Positions 1 through 8,356 of a stretch of 37,484 nt of DNA are shown here, in pieces (positions within the stretch are counted from its first letter, which is position 1; every line of letters begins with the position of its first letter). Below the pieces are notes generated by a model that was not told the DNA's origin, did not search any database, and saw nothing but the letters and a program-made list of their open reading frames with translations. The DNA is from a virus: the IMG/VR virus record IMGVR_UViG_3300028802_000044, positions 1 through 37,484 of that record; one strand, 5' to 3'. The translations under genes and the position numbers were made by a program.

Positions 1-75
1 CTCGTTTGCTTCTCTCTCTCCGGCCCGAATTGGGGGCTGAGAGGGGTAATGGTATTCCTCGAGGAAGGTTATCCA

Positions 76-519
76 ATGGAATTGCCCCTGCGACACCAAA
101 CACCCTCGGCCATCCCGAATGTCGATTCCGAGCTGGCGAAGACTCGACACCGCGACGGCTTGAGCTGCGATACGCCCTCGGCATACGTTTACGATGCCAA
201 CGGGCACAAGCGCTGGTGCATCGACTGCGGAACGCAGCTCGGCGAGCAGGCATATCGCCCGGATGGAGCCGACGTGCCACATTGGGCACTCGGGGCGTTC
301 ATCGTTGGACTGACGGTCCTCCTGCTCCTGGTGGGCATCGCGATGGCCCTGGGAGGTCACGGGACGAACTCGCAGGACACGGGGGGTATCGGAGGGGGGG
401 TGCGTGCCACACCAACGACGTACGGGCCTCCGGATGGCAACGTGCGGCCCGGCAGTGGCTCGCTGCCTCGCCCGACTCCACTCCCGGCTCCGATGGTATC
501 CTCGTCTCATGCTGGGTGA
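76..519 (+). CDS. Small membrane protein with Cys-pair motif, upstream of terminase
   Basis: A 147-residue protein of unknown role. Three cysteines (C31, C48, C51, with a CIDC pair next to an HKRW stretch) suggest a small metal-binding or ribbon-like N-terminal part. One clear transmembrane segment lies at about residues 71-92 (ALGAFIVGLTVLLLLVGIAM), followed by a Gly/Pro/Thr-rich hydrophilic tail. I prefer the ATG at 76 because GAGGAAGG sits 7 bases upstream; an ATG at 49 in the same frame has only a weak purine run before it. The stop overlaps the start of the small terminase gene by 11 bases, so the two are translated together. I do not recognise the family; the position before the terminase is seen for small accessory genes in actinophages. 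Confidence 0.6.
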   Translation: MELPLRHQTPSAIPNVDSELAKTRHRDGLSCDTPSAYVYDANGHKRWCIDCGTQLGEQAYRPDGADVPHWALGAFIVGLTVLLLLVGIAMALGGHGTNSQDTGGIGGGVRATPTTYGPPDGNVRPGSGSLPRPTPLPAPMVSSSHAG

Positions 520-883
520 CACGGGCGCGGCAATCTGGACCGCATTCCAAGCCGATAAGCTGGACGCAGGATCAAAGGCCCTTGTCCGTGAGCTGGCGCG
601 TTGTGCGGACACGTTGGACCGTCTGGACAGTCTGGCCATGGGCCGACGCGAAGAATGGGTCTCACTCACGTTTGACGACATGGGCGAGGTTCATCTCACG
701 GTGGACAAGATCCTTGAGGTAAGACGGAGTCACCAGCTCGCTTTTAAGGCCCTGTACGCCGAGGTTAGGGCTGCGGGAGTCAAGGCAGGCGGGTTGGGCA
801 GCATCAGCAAGGACGAGGAGCCCGAGGACATGCTCGCTAAGCTGCGACGACAGAAGGAACAACGTGAGGGTCAATCCGGGTGA
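509..883 (+). CDS. terS: Terminase small subunit (probable)
   Basis: A 124-residue protein directly before the large terminase gene, overlapping it by 20 bases. The product is mostly charged and helical (LDAGSKALVRELARCADTLD and a Lys/Arg/Glu-rich C-terminus ending KLRRQKEQREGQSG), like the small DNA-recognition subunits of actinophage terminases. It would bind the packaging site and hand the genome to the large subunit. The start is the ATG at 509, inside the end of the previous gene; an upstream extension to 404 reads into out-of-frame sequence. The call rests on size, helical character and position rather than on a diagnostic motif. Confidence 0.7.
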   Translation: MLGDTGAAIWTAFQADKLDAGSKALVRELARCADTLDRLDSLAMGRREEWVSLTFDDMGEVHLTVDKILEVRRSHQLAFKALYAEVRAAGVKAGGLGSISKDEEPEDMLAKLRRQKEQREGQSG

Positions 884-2375
884 GTTGATCAAACCCCGAG
901 TCGCCAATTATCCGCCCTACATGACCAGCGCTGGATCTGAAGTCGTTGACCTGATGTACCAGCTCGGTCGGCCCCTCGACCCGTGGCAAGCATGGATTCT
1001 AGAGCGGGGGCTTGGTCAGAATCGGGACTTGGATACCGGTGCGCTTGAGATGGCTGCCGATACGTGCGGCTGCTGGGTGTCACGTCAGAACGGCAAAGGC
1101 GACATCATCATGGCGCTTGAGGTCGGCTGGCTATTCCTGTTCAAATCCGTGCTTATCGGTCACTCGGCCCATCTGTACTCGACGGCGGCAGAGGGTTTTG
1201 TTCGAATTAAGACCTTGATCGAGGAGAACCAGGCCATTCTCGGCTCCGCGATCAAGCAGGTGTGGAGTGCTAACGGCAAGCAGGGCATCGAGCTGACTCC
1301 GAAATACAATCGAGCCCGCTTGCTGTTCATGGCGCGTGAGGGCGGACAGGGTCTGGGATTCTCCTTCCCTAAGCTGATCCTCGATGAGGCTCAAGCTCTG
1401 GATGGGGACCTGATGCAGACCGTGTTGCCAACTCAGTCTGCAATGCCCGATCCGCAGGTCTGGTTCTTCGGTACTCCACCTAGAACCGGGAAGGCGTGGA
1501 TTTACCAGATCAAGAACAACGGGGAAGGGTGTGACCCGGATACCGCCTGGTTCGATTACGGCATCGAGTATATCGACCCGAACGCGCCGGAGTTTAAGGA
1601 GGTGGTTGGCACTCCCGAGACAAACAAGCTGACCAACCCGAGCATGGGGGTTACCAGACCCAATGGAACGGGGGTGCGGCCCAAGGCAGCAAACAGCGAG
1701 CTGAAGAAGCTCGGTTTGACCATGCGGTTTGCCCAAGAACGCAACGGGATGTGGCTTCCGCAGGAGCGCACGGCTGACGACCACGCAATCGACCCAATCA
1801 TCTGGGCAAGCCGGAAGGCAGCGAAAGCTGAGGTGCCCGGAGACCTGGTTATAGCGTTTGGCGTGAACGCGCGACGCACTCATGCCACGATCATGTGGGT
1901 TGGTAAGATTGGTGGGTATTGGAGGCTCGGTATCGCTGACCACAAACCCGGCACGGCGTGGCTCATCCCCCGACTGGTCACCCTCAAGGCGCAGTACGCT
2001 CCGATCGCCTTCACGTCTGACGTGCGGGGGGAGACTACGATCAAGGACTTGAAGGAGCATGGGATCAAGCTGCCGGACGATCCGGAGAAGCCGAAGCGGG
2101 GGGATTTGATTCTTCCGACGATCGCGGACGTGGCGGCAGCATTCGGCATGATTGTCGATGCCGCCAACAATGGGACCCTCTTGCATCACAACGAGGTGCC
2201 TCTCAACTCGGCCATCTCGGTTCCGCCTCGCCCCCTGGGGGGAGGATCGACCTTTGATCACAAGGTCGGGGTTGAGGTAGGTCCTGCGACCTGCGGGGGC
2301 TTGGGCATGTGGGCACATCGAGAGCGAGTCGATGCGATCGTTGACGATTACGACCCACTTGCCAATATCCACTAA
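864..2375 (+). CDS. terL: Terminase large subunit (packaging ATPase/nuclease)
   Basis: A 503-residue motor protein that pumps DNA into the prohead and cuts it. A Walker-A-type loop, SRQNGKG, is at residues 73-79 and a Walker B box, LILDEAQ, at 171-177, the arrangement of the phage Terminase_1 / HK97 family. The C-terminal half contains Asp residues in a plausible RNase-H-like nuclease region (for example IAFTSDVRG and the conserved-looking VDAIVDDYDP near the end). The start is GTG at 864 with AAGGAAC upstream, overlapping terS. Length is normal for the family. It heads the structural gene block and is followed by the portal gene after a small membrane protein. Confidence 0.93.
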   Translation: MRVNPGELIKPRVANYPPYMTSAGSEVVDLMYQLGRPLDPWQAWILERGLGQNRDLDTGALEMAADTCGCWVSRQNGKGDIIMALEVGWLFLFKSVLIGHSAHLYSTAAEGFVRIKTLIEENQAILGSAIKQVWSANGKQGIELTPKYNRARLLFMAREGGQGLGFSFPKLILDEAQALDGDLMQTVLPTQSAMPDPQVWFFGTPPRTGKAWIYQIKNNGEGCDPDTAWFDYGIEYIDPNAPEFKEVVGTPETNKLTNPSMGVTRPNGTGVRPKAANSELKKLGLTMRFAQERNGMWLPQERTADDHAIDPIIWASRKAAKAEVPGDLVIAFGVNARRTHATIMWVGKIGGYWRLGIADHKPGTAWLIPRLVTLKAQYAPIAFTSDVRGETTIKDLKEHGIKLPDDPEKPKRGDLILPTIADVAAAFGMIVDAANNGTLLHHNEVPLNSAISVPPRPLGGGSTFDHKVGVEVGPATCGGLGMWAHRERVDAIVDDYDPLANIH

Positions 2376-2394
2376 CGGTCTGGTGCTCTCCTGG

Positions 2395-2400
2395 TACACT
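2395..2400 (+). promoter_or_regulatory. Possible -10 element (TACACT) before the membrane/portal genes
   Basis: In the 59-base gap after terL the sequence CTGGTACACT gives a TG-N-TACACT extended -10 about 35 bases before the ATG at 2435. No good -35 is visible. It resembles the TACGAT/TACAAT hexamers seen before other gene blocks in this window. It is a sequence match only. Confidence 0.35.
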
Positions 2401-2434
2401 GCCTGCTAGGGTGTAACCTGGGCGGAGGGACGAG

Positions 2435-2647
2435 ATGATTCGAGTGATCGGGGGAGCGGCAGCCTTCCTCGGTTGGCTTGTCCGTCTGATCCTGCTCTCG
2501 TGGCCCCTCACTGTTCGGGCTCTTGGATTCGGGCTAATGACCTACTCGGTCTGGTTGTCCTGGCCCCGATTGGCCTGGGGGTTTGCTGGGATCTCCCTGC
2601 TCTGCTTGATCATGATTACCCGACCAACGGATAGGCGGAAGACATGA
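2435..2647 (+). CDS. Small integral membrane protein
   Basis: A 70-residue, very hydrophobic protein with two or three potential membrane segments (about residues 4-22, 28-45 and 46-62) and a basic tail, RPTDRRKT. The start at 2435 has GGCGGAGGGACGAG upstream. Its stop overlaps the portal ATG (ATGA), so it is translationally coupled to the portal gene. Function unknown; small membrane proteins in this position may help anchor early head assembly at the membrane, but that is a guess. Confidence 0.65.
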   Translation: MIRVIGGAAAFLGWLVRLILLSWPLTVRALGFGLMTYSVWLSWPRLAWGFAGISLLCLIMITRPTDRRKT

Positions 2648-3900
2648 GGCTGCCGTTTGGCTGGGGAGCGCGCTCCGCAGAGCCGGAGAAGCGCGACTAC
2701 ATCGGCCAATGGCCGACCTCGCCGCTGTCCGGTCTTCAATTCGGCATGGGTCGCTCATACGCTGAGGTAGACGTCACGCAGGGCGAAAGCAGCTTGCAGT
2801 CGATCGCCTACCGGACCGCAGTCGATCTGATGTGCTCGTTGGTGTCCGAACTACCCTTCACGGTCTATTCGGGTGAGGGTGTGGACCGTCGGAAGCGTCA
2901 GACACCCGGCTACCTGCTCGACCCTGCCGGAGACGGCTATGGGGTTGAGGACTGGGCTTACATGCTGGTTCAGTCCTGGTTGATGCGAGGCAATTGCTTC
3001 GGCAACATCGTGGATCAGGGACCCACCGGGATGCTCCGTCAAGTGGACCTTTACCACCCCGACCGGGTGAACGCGCGGCTTGAGGGTGGCACACCGATCT
3101 GGACGGTTAACGGGCGGATTCAGAAGCAGGGCTCGATGTTCCATCGTCGGGCTTTCCCGGTCGCTGGGTGCCTCCTAGGTCTAAGCCCGGTTGCGATGCA
3201 CGCGGACTCGATTGGTCTTTCAGTCGCTGCCACACGCTTCGGAAAGTCCTGGTTCCAGGATGGGGGTCACCCTGGGGGCATCCTGTCAAACTCGGAAGCC
3301 GACATGAGTGATGATCGGGTGGTTCAAACTGCCAAGGACCGATTCATGGCGGCTCTGTTCGGTACTCGTGAGCCTGTGGTGCTCGGTCGAGGGTGGAAAT
3401 TCGAGCAAATCCAGATCGCACCCGAGGAGAGTCAATTTCTTGAGACGCAGGGCTTCAGTGAGGCTCAGTGCGCTCGGATTGTTGGAGCCGGAGTCGCCGA
3501 GGTCCTCGGATACGACACCGGTACCACGATGACCTACTCGAACATGGTGGACCGCGACATCTCGTTGCTGAAGTACGCGGCAGACCGTTGGTTGCGCCGA
3601 ATGGAGCGGATCTACTCCTCGTTCCTGCCTCGACCCCAGTACGCCAAGTTTGAGCGCGACGCGTTCCTGGACACGAACATCATGCAGAAGTGGTTGGTCA
3701 GCGAGAAGAAGCTGAACACTGCGGCTTACACGATCAACGAGATCCGAGCCTCGAATAACGATAAGCCGGTCGAGTGGGGCAACAAGCCCTTCAAGCTGAC
3801 CGAGGTAGAGGCAGCGAAAGAAGCCGAGCCGCCCGCCGATCCGGAGAACCCACCGGAGCCGGGAACGGACCCCGTACCACCGACAGGAGGAAACGCATGA
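2644..3900 (+). CDS. Portal protein (HK97 family)
   Basis: A 418-residue protein forming the dodecameric portal at the head vertex. The pattern of the HK97/SPP1-type portal family is visible: an N-terminal region leading into SIAYRTAVDLMCSLVSELPF, then LVQSWLMRGNCFG, and LGYDTGTTMTYSNMVDRDIS followed by the tunnel helix region. The C-terminal tail is Pro/Glu-rich (AAKEAEPPADPENPPEPGTD). It starts at the ATGA overlap with the previous gene and ends at another ATGA overlap with the protease gene. Order terminase, portal, protease, capsid is standard. Confidence 0.92.
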   Translation: MRLPFGWGARSAEPEKRDYIGQWPTSPLSGLQFGMGRSYAEVDVTQGESSLQSIAYRTAVDLMCSLVSELPFTVYSGEGVDRRKRQTPGYLLDPAGDGYGVEDWAYMLVQSWLMRGNCFGNIVDQGPTGMLRQVDLYHPDRVNARLEGGTPIWTVNGRIQKQGSMFHRRAFPVAGCLLGLSPVAMHADSIGLSVAATRFGKSWFQDGGHPGGILSNSEADMSDDRVVQTAKDRFMAALFGTREPVVLGRGWKFEQIQIAPEESQFLETQGFSEAQCARIVGAGVAEVLGYDTGTTMTYSNMVDRDISLLKYAADRWLRRMERIYSSFLPRPQYAKFERDAFLDTNIMQKWLVSEKKLNTAAYTINEIRASNNDKPVEWGNKPFKLTEVEAAKEAEPPADPENPPEPGTDPVPPTGGNA

Positions 3901-4742
3901 GGATTAAGGGCCTCCCGGTCGTTCGGTCGGGAATCCTGGTTCCGTTCCGTGCCGATGAGGGCACGACGGATCCGGAGGCAACGGAAACGGACGATGGCAC
4001 CCTTGGTCGGCTGTTCGTCCGCTTCTCGCCGTTCAACACCCCCTACGAAATCAATTCGTGGTGGGAGGGCCGGTTCATGGAACACACCGAGCCCGGGTCG
4101 TTCCGCAAGACGATCTCGGAGAGCAAGCGGAGTGACGGGACCTTCGGGACTAAGGTCCTGTTCAATCATGGCGGAGACCTCAACATCGGGGACAAGGTGC
4201 TTACCGTCCCGGACCGTCTGGCCGAAGTGAACACCGACGGATATCATGGGCCGGAGCTGGAAGGCGACCTGCTGGACACGAGCTACAACCGGGACCTGCT
4301 GCCTGGGTTGAAGCGCTCGGCGTACGGCTCCAGTTTCATGTTCGAGGTCATCCGGGAGTCGTGGAACAACGAACCCGACCCGAGCGACACCAACCCCGAA
4401 GGTCTGCCCGAGCGGACCATCCAAGAAGTGCGTCTGTTCGAAGCGGGTCCCGTCACGTGGCCAGCCTCGCCGACAGCCAGCGCGGGCATGCGCACCCAAA
4501 TCGTCGGTCGCTGCGGCACCGATGGCTGGATGGAACGACTTCAGACCCGGAACGCCCGACGCTACGACGATCTGGTACGATCGTTCGAAGCATTCCGGGC
4601 GATGTACAAGACGCCCGACTTCAAGCCCGGTACCCCGACACCCGAGTCCAACCCGGACACGCGCCGTCAGGTCGAAGAGGCAGCACACCGCGCGGCAACA
4701 ATCCGTGCGCGTCGACTCGCACTGATGAAGATGGGGTACTGA
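3897..4742 (+). CDS. Prohead maturation protease (HK97 / U35 family)
   Basis: A 281-residue protease that removes the scaffold domain of the capsid protein during maturation. Family features are the FMEHTEPGSFRKTI block at about residues 60-73, a probable catalytic His at 91 (LFNHGG), and the LLPGLKRSAYGSSFMFEV block at about 134-151 that holds the catalytic serine region. The C-terminal 60 residues are basic and helical. The true start is the ATG at 3897, which overlaps the portal stop; upstream in-frame sequence is out-of-frame portal DNA. The stop overlaps the capsid start as TGATG. Confidence 0.9.
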   Translation: MRIKGLPVVRSGILVPFRADEGTTDPEATETDDGTLGRLFVRFSPFNTPYEINSWWEGRFMEHTEPGSFRKTISESKRSDGTFGTKVLFNHGGDLNIGDKVLTVPDRLAEVNTDGYHGPELEGDLLDTSYNRDLLPGLKRSAYGSSFMFEVIRESWNNEPDPSDTNPEGLPERTIQEVRLFEAGPVTWPASPTASAGMRTQIVGRCGTDGWMERLQTRNARRYDDLVRSFEAFRAMYKTPDFKPGTPTPESNPDTRRQVEEAAHRAATIRARRLALMKMGY

Positions 4743-6319
4743 TGAACCTGACCCGAGGCTACACGCCTCCTCGCAAGCCGACCATCATCGGCTACCGCAA
4801 GAACGGCTCCCCGATCTGGCTCGCCGCTGGCGCACAGCCGGACGAGCTGGAGCAGATCGCATCCCGCCAGCGGGAGCTGCTCGACCTCATGGAGGCCACG
4901 AGCGCGGACATCGACAAGGAAGGTCGTACCGCCGAGCAGCGGTCGGCCGACGTCAAGACGTTCGACGAGTACGAGGCCGAGTTCAAGAAGAACGAAGGTC
5001 GCGAGGCCGAGATCAACAAGGGTGTCGAGGAGCGCAAGGCCCGTGAGGCCCGGGTCAAGGCCGCGCGTTCCCACTACGGCGACGTCAACATCAAGCCGGG
5101 CAAGGACTCCGGCATGGACCGCTGGAACGTCGACTACCGGCAGATCGGGTACGAAGACTCGGCCGAGGTCTGGCACCAGCGCGCGGCGACCATGCTCGAC
5201 GACAAGAAGGTCCAGCGACACCTCACACCCGACCAGCGGACCCGGCTCAACGCGTTGACGCAGCGCAAGGACGGGGACACCGACGGCGAGCTGATCGCCG
5301 CGTTCCTGGTCGCCACGTCCAACCCGCACTACCGTTCGGCGTTCCAGAAGGCTTCCTCGGGCCTCGCCCCGGTATTCAGCCCCGAGGAGGGTCGCGCCGT
5401 CCGTGAGGTGAACTACCTCAAGCGTGCGATGGCCATCGGTTCCGACGGCGCGGGCGGTTTCGCCGTCCCGGTCGTGATCGACCCGACGATCATCCTGACG
5501 GCGCAGGGGTCGGACAACCCGATCCTCAGCCGGGCACGGGTCGAGACGATCACAAATGACGAGTGGAAGGGCCTCTCGTCGGCAGGCGTGACGTGGAAGT
5601 TCGATGCCGAGGCGGCAGCCTCGACCGACAACGCGCCGACCATCGCCCAGCCGAGCGTGCCGACCAAGCGCGCGGACGGGTTCATCCCCTTCTCGATCGA
5701 GGTCGGACAGGACTGGCCCGGGTTCGCCGAGCGCATGTCGGAGCTGCTCGGTTCCGGCTACGACGAGCTGCTGGCCGACAAGCTCACGATCGGTACCGGC
5801 GCGAACACCCCGACCGGTGTCATCGCCAAGATCTTCGCCATCACGTCCCCTGCGACGGTTAAGACCGAAGTCGCCGTGGCGGGAGCCATCGCGACGTCGG
5901 ACATCTACAACATGTGGGCTGCACTTCCGCAGCGGCACCGTCGCCGTGGAACCACCGCCTGGATGTCGTCGACCAAAACCCAGAACGCCATCCGGCAGCT
6001 CGGTACCCTCGACCCGAACTTCACGGTCAATCTGACCGAGGAGGGTATCGGCGCGCTGTTCGGTCGCGGATACGACATGAACGACTACATGGCCGACTTC
6101 GCAGCCGGTACCGGCACGCAGAGCTGGGTCACGGTCGGCAACTGGCAGGGCTACCTCATCGCGCAGCGCGCGGGCATGAACATCGAGTTCGTCCCGATGC
6201 TGTTCGACGTCACGAACAACCGCCCGACCGGTCAGCGCGGTTGGTTCGCGTGGGCTCGGATCGGCGCGGACGTCGTGGACCCGACGGCGTTCCGTCTCCT
6301 CACCAACCGGAGCGCGTAA
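4742..6319 (+). CDS. Major capsid protein with N-terminal scaffold domain (HK97 fold)
   Basis: A 525-residue major capsid precursor. Residues about 35-115 form a highly charged, heptad-like helical stretch (the delta/scaffold domain), expected to be removed by the upstream protease. The rest has the HK97-family flow: GSDGAGGFAVPVVIDPTIIL, a central domain with long acidic loops, and GTGTQSWVTVGNWQGYLIAQ near the C-terminus. Codon use is the most GC-biased of the window, consistent with high expression. Start at 4742 is part of a TGATG overlap with the protease stop. An open frame on the opposite strand over this gene is a by-product of the GC3 bias. Confidence 0.93.
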   Translation: MNLTRGYTPPRKPTIIGYRKNGSPIWLAAGAQPDELEQIASRQRELLDLMEATSADIDKEGRTAEQRSADVKTFDEYEAEFKKNEGREAEINKGVEERKAREARVKAARSHYGDVNIKPGKDSGMDRWNVDYRQIGYEDSAEVWHQRAATMLDDKKVQRHLTPDQRTRLNALTQRKDGDTDGELIAAFLVATSNPHYRSAFQKASSGLAPVFSPEEGRAVREVNYLKRAMAIGSDGAGGFAVPVVIDPTIILTAQGSDNPILSRARVETITNDEWKGLSSAGVTWKFDAEAAASTDNAPTIAQPSVPTKRADGFIPFSIEVGQDWPGFAERMSELLGSGYDELLADKLTIGTGANTPTGVIAKIFAITSPATVKTEVAVAGAIATSDIYNMWAALPQRHRRRGTTAWMSSTKTQNAIRQLGTLDPNFTVNLTEEGIGALFGRGYDMNDYMADFAAGTGTQSWVTVGNWQGYLIAQRAGMNIEFVPMLFDVTNNRPTGQRGWFAWARIGADVVDPTAFRLLTNRSA

Positions 6320-6334
6320 CCCCGACTCGATCAC

Positions 6335-6390
6335 CTACCGGCTCTCGTTTCCAGTCTCGTCCCTGGGGGCGGGGGCCGGTAGGCTACGAT
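6335..6390 (+). promoter_or_regulatory. Inverted repeat and TACGAT -10 after the capsid gene
   Basis: The 111-base gap after the capsid gene holds an inverted repeat, CTACCGGC (6335-6342) and GCCGGTAG (6375-6382), with a 32-base loop, and directly after it GGCTACGAT, a possible -10 hexamer at 6385-6390. The stem may attenuate capsid transcription while the promoter restarts it. No -35 is evident. The same TACGAT hexamer occurs before other blocks (19738, 22202, and 30236 on the minus strand). Confidence 0.45.
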
Positions 6391-6430
6391 AGGACATTCC
6401 GATTGGACGAGTGGCTCGGGAGGGTCAATC

Positions 6431-6679
6431 ATGAAGTACAGCTCATTCTCAGGCATCGTGGCCTGGTCGCAGGGCGAAATCTTGCTCCAGCATGGCCAGG
6501 CAGCTGACGATGACCATCCCCTGGTTCAGGAGCGACCCGACCTGTTCAGGGGGTTGGCTCCTCGGGCCGACCTGTCCACCTCGCCCACCCCCGACCCAGT
6601 GGAGCACGTGGAGCGGGCAACCCGCGCGCCGGGTGAGACCCGTCCGACGCGCATCCCGAGGGCTGGTTCGGCTCAGTGA
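6431..6679 (+). CDS. Small protein of unknown function after the capsid gene
   Basis: An 82-residue protein. The N-terminal half (MKYSSFSGIVAWSQGEILLQ, then HPLVQERPDLF) resembles short proteins often found beside actinophage capsid genes, where a short hydrophobic start is followed by DHPLVxERPDLF-like sequence; the C-terminal half is Pro/Arg-rich and probably disordered. Start ATG 6431 is preceded by GGGAGGG. Its stop overlaps the GTG start of the glycosyltransferase gene (GTGA). Role unknown; it may be a minor head component. Confidence 0.55.
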   Translation: MKYSSFSGIVAWSQGEILLQHGQAADDDHPLVQERPDLFRGLAPRADLSTSPTPDPVEHVERATRAPGETRPTRIPRAGSAQ

Positions 6680-7662
6680 CGGGAGTGGCTCCGGTGGACG
6701 AGACGGCTGCCACCCCCACCGATATACCGGCGGATACCAGCGAGGTCGCGGGAGAAGCTCCCGGAGGCCAGGACGGGGCGCCCTCGGACGAGAGCGTGCA
6801 GGTAGCGTACCTGCACTCCAGCCGAGTTTCCCATTCCTGGCACCAGAGCATGATGAACCTGATCGGCTGGGACAAGTCGGTCGGGCTGAACGTCATCCGC
6901 TCGATGCCGTATGGCGTGTCCTGCTCGGGGCCGAACAGCCTCGTCGAAGGCCGCAATATGGCGGTAACCCACTTCCTGGACAAGACGGACGCCGGTTGGC
7001 TGTTCTTCGTGGACACGGACATGGGTTTCCGTCCTGATGCGATGGAACAGCTCCTGCTCGCTGCCGATCCGGTGGAACGACCGGTCGTCGGTGGGCTGTG
7101 CTTCGCCATGAAGCACATCGGGCCGGATGGTCAGGGTGGGCAGAAGGTGCTTCCCATCCCGACTCTGTTCATGCTGGCGAAGAATCCGGGGCAAGGCATT
7201 GGGTTCGCCAACCGGTTCATCTACCCGCCGGATTCGATGGTTCAGGTCGCAGGAACCGGGGCAGCGTTCATCCTCATTCACCGGTCGGTCCTGGAGAAAC
7301 TGAGGGACTTGCACGGGGACGTCTGGTTCAACTTCGTGCAGTATGGGGACGGAGCGCAGGTCAGCGAGGACCTGTCGTTCTGCTGGCGGGTCGTGCAAGC
7401 TGGCATGCCGATCTTCGTTCACACGGGAGTCAAGGTCACTCACCACAAGGAGCTGTGGCTCGGTGAGGAAGACTACCGGATGCCGGACCGCGAGCCGATG
7501 CAGAAGATGATGGACGCGGTGACCGAGGATGTCGACGCGGCAGCGAAACAAATGGGCATGGCGCTGGTCGACCGCACCGACTGCCCCCCCGATGTCGATC
7601 CGGCCAAATGGGCGTTGTTCAACCGCCAGCAGCGCCGGGAGTGGGGGAAGCGTCGTGCTTAA
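6676..7662 (+). CDS. Glycosyltransferase, GT-A fold (family 2-like)
   Basis: A 328-residue protein with an acidic, Thr/Ala-rich leader of about 40 residues, then a GT-A domain. The nucleotide-sugar/metal motif is visible as WLFFVDTDMGF (DTD), preceded by SLVEGRNMAVTHFLDKTDAG and followed by PVVGGLCFAMK and VAGTGAAFILIHRSVLEKL, with ED in QVSEDLSFCWRV as the likely catalytic acidic pair. It would transfer a sugar, most likely to a virion protein given its place between capsid and connector genes. GTG start overlaps the previous stop; the gene overlaps the next methyltransferase start by 8 bases. First gene of a three-gene modification cassette. Confidence 0.82.
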   Translation: MTGVAPVDETAATPTDIPADTSEVAGEAPGGQDGAPSDESVQVAYLHSSRVSHSWHQSMMNLIGWDKSVGLNVIRSMPYGVSCSGPNSLVEGRNMAVTHFLDKTDAGWLFFVDTDMGFRPDAMEQLLLAADPVERPVVGGLCFAMKHIGPDGQGGQKVLPIPTLFMLAKNPGQGIGFANRFIYPPDSMVQVAGTGAAFILIHRSVLEKLRDLHGDVWFNFVQYGDGAQVSEDLSFCWRVVQAGMPIFVHTGVKVTHHKELWLGEEDYRMPDREPMQKMMDAVTEDVDAAAKQMGMALVDRTDCPPDVDPAKWALFNRQQRREWGKRRA

Positions 7663-8356
7663 TCCGCTGGAAAGCTGGGATCTCGGCAAGACCTGGAACA
7701 CCTTCCCGAGTGGGACCTTCCACGGGCAGGTGATGGGGGTCGAGATCCAGAAGTCGGATGACGACCTCGAACGATACCGGGAGCTGGTCGAGATCAGCCA
7801 ACCGGACATTGTGATCGAGACGGGGACCCGAGCCGGGGGGTCAGCCCTCTGGTTTCACAAGGAGCTTGGCCTCCAGGTGATCACGATCGATCTCGCGCCG
7901 CAGTGGGGATCGAACGGCCCACCTTGGATCGAATCGTGGGGAGCCAATGGGGGTCCGGGTGCCTCGCCCATCCACTCGATCTCGGGGCGCAGCTCGATTC
8001 GAGAAGAGCTGACCCATGAGGTCAAGCCTTTCATCGAGGGCAAGCGGGTCATGGTCAGTCTTGACTCGGACCACCACTCGTCCCATGTGCAGGCCGAGAT
8101 GGCGACGTGGGGGCCGCTCGTGTCGCCCGGATGCTACATGGTGGTCGAGGACGCGTGCTTCGACGCCTTCCACGAGTTCGGGCAGTCGGACTGGGCTCGG
8201 CTCGGTGGGCACAAGATCCCCGAGATCGGTGGACCGCTAGATGCGCTCCGCAAGAGCGGAATCGAGCACTCGTCGGTGTTCTGGCGAGATGAAGTCCTCG
8301 AGAGTTTGACCGACATCTCGCATTCGCCCTGCGGCTGGTGGAGGAAGCATGAATGA
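7655..8356 (+). CDS. CmcI-like SAM-dependent methyltransferase
   Basis: A 233-residue protein resembling the cephalosporin hydroxylase CmcI / rhamnosyl O-methyltransferase family. The SAM-binding region is IVIETGTRAGGSALWF (about residues 52-67), followed by VITIDLAP; a second block, VMVSLDSDHHSSHVQAEM, and the PGCYMVVEDACFD stretch match the family's metal/SAM-site pattern. It may methylate the sugar added by the flanking glycosyltransferases. I chose the GTG at 7655, which has GGGGGAAG before it and overlaps the upstream stop; the frame remains open farther upstream but that region is the glycosyltransferase gene. It overlaps the next gene by 8 bases. Confidence 0.78.
   Translation: MLNPLESWDLGKTWNTFPSGTFHGQVMGVEIQKSDDDLERYRELVEISQPDIVIETGTRAGGSALWFHKELGLQVITIDLAPQWGSNGPPWIESWGANGGPGASPIHSISGRSSIREELTHEVKPFIEGKRVMVSLDSDHHSSHVQAEMATWGPLVSPGCYMVVEDACFDAFHEFGQSDWARLGGHKIPEIGGPLDALRKSGIEHSSVFWRDEVLESLTDISHSPCGWWRKHE

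Noticed and set aside
1131-2399. 422-codon open frame on the minus strand over the large terminase gene
   Set aside because: Shadow of terL; composition is unlike a protein and the terminase motifs are clear on the plus strand.
4667-6334. 555-codon open frame on the minus strand over the capsid gene
   Set aside because: Produced by the strong GC3 bias of the capsid gene; the product is Val/Arg/Asp/Gly-rich with no structure and there is no ribosome site.
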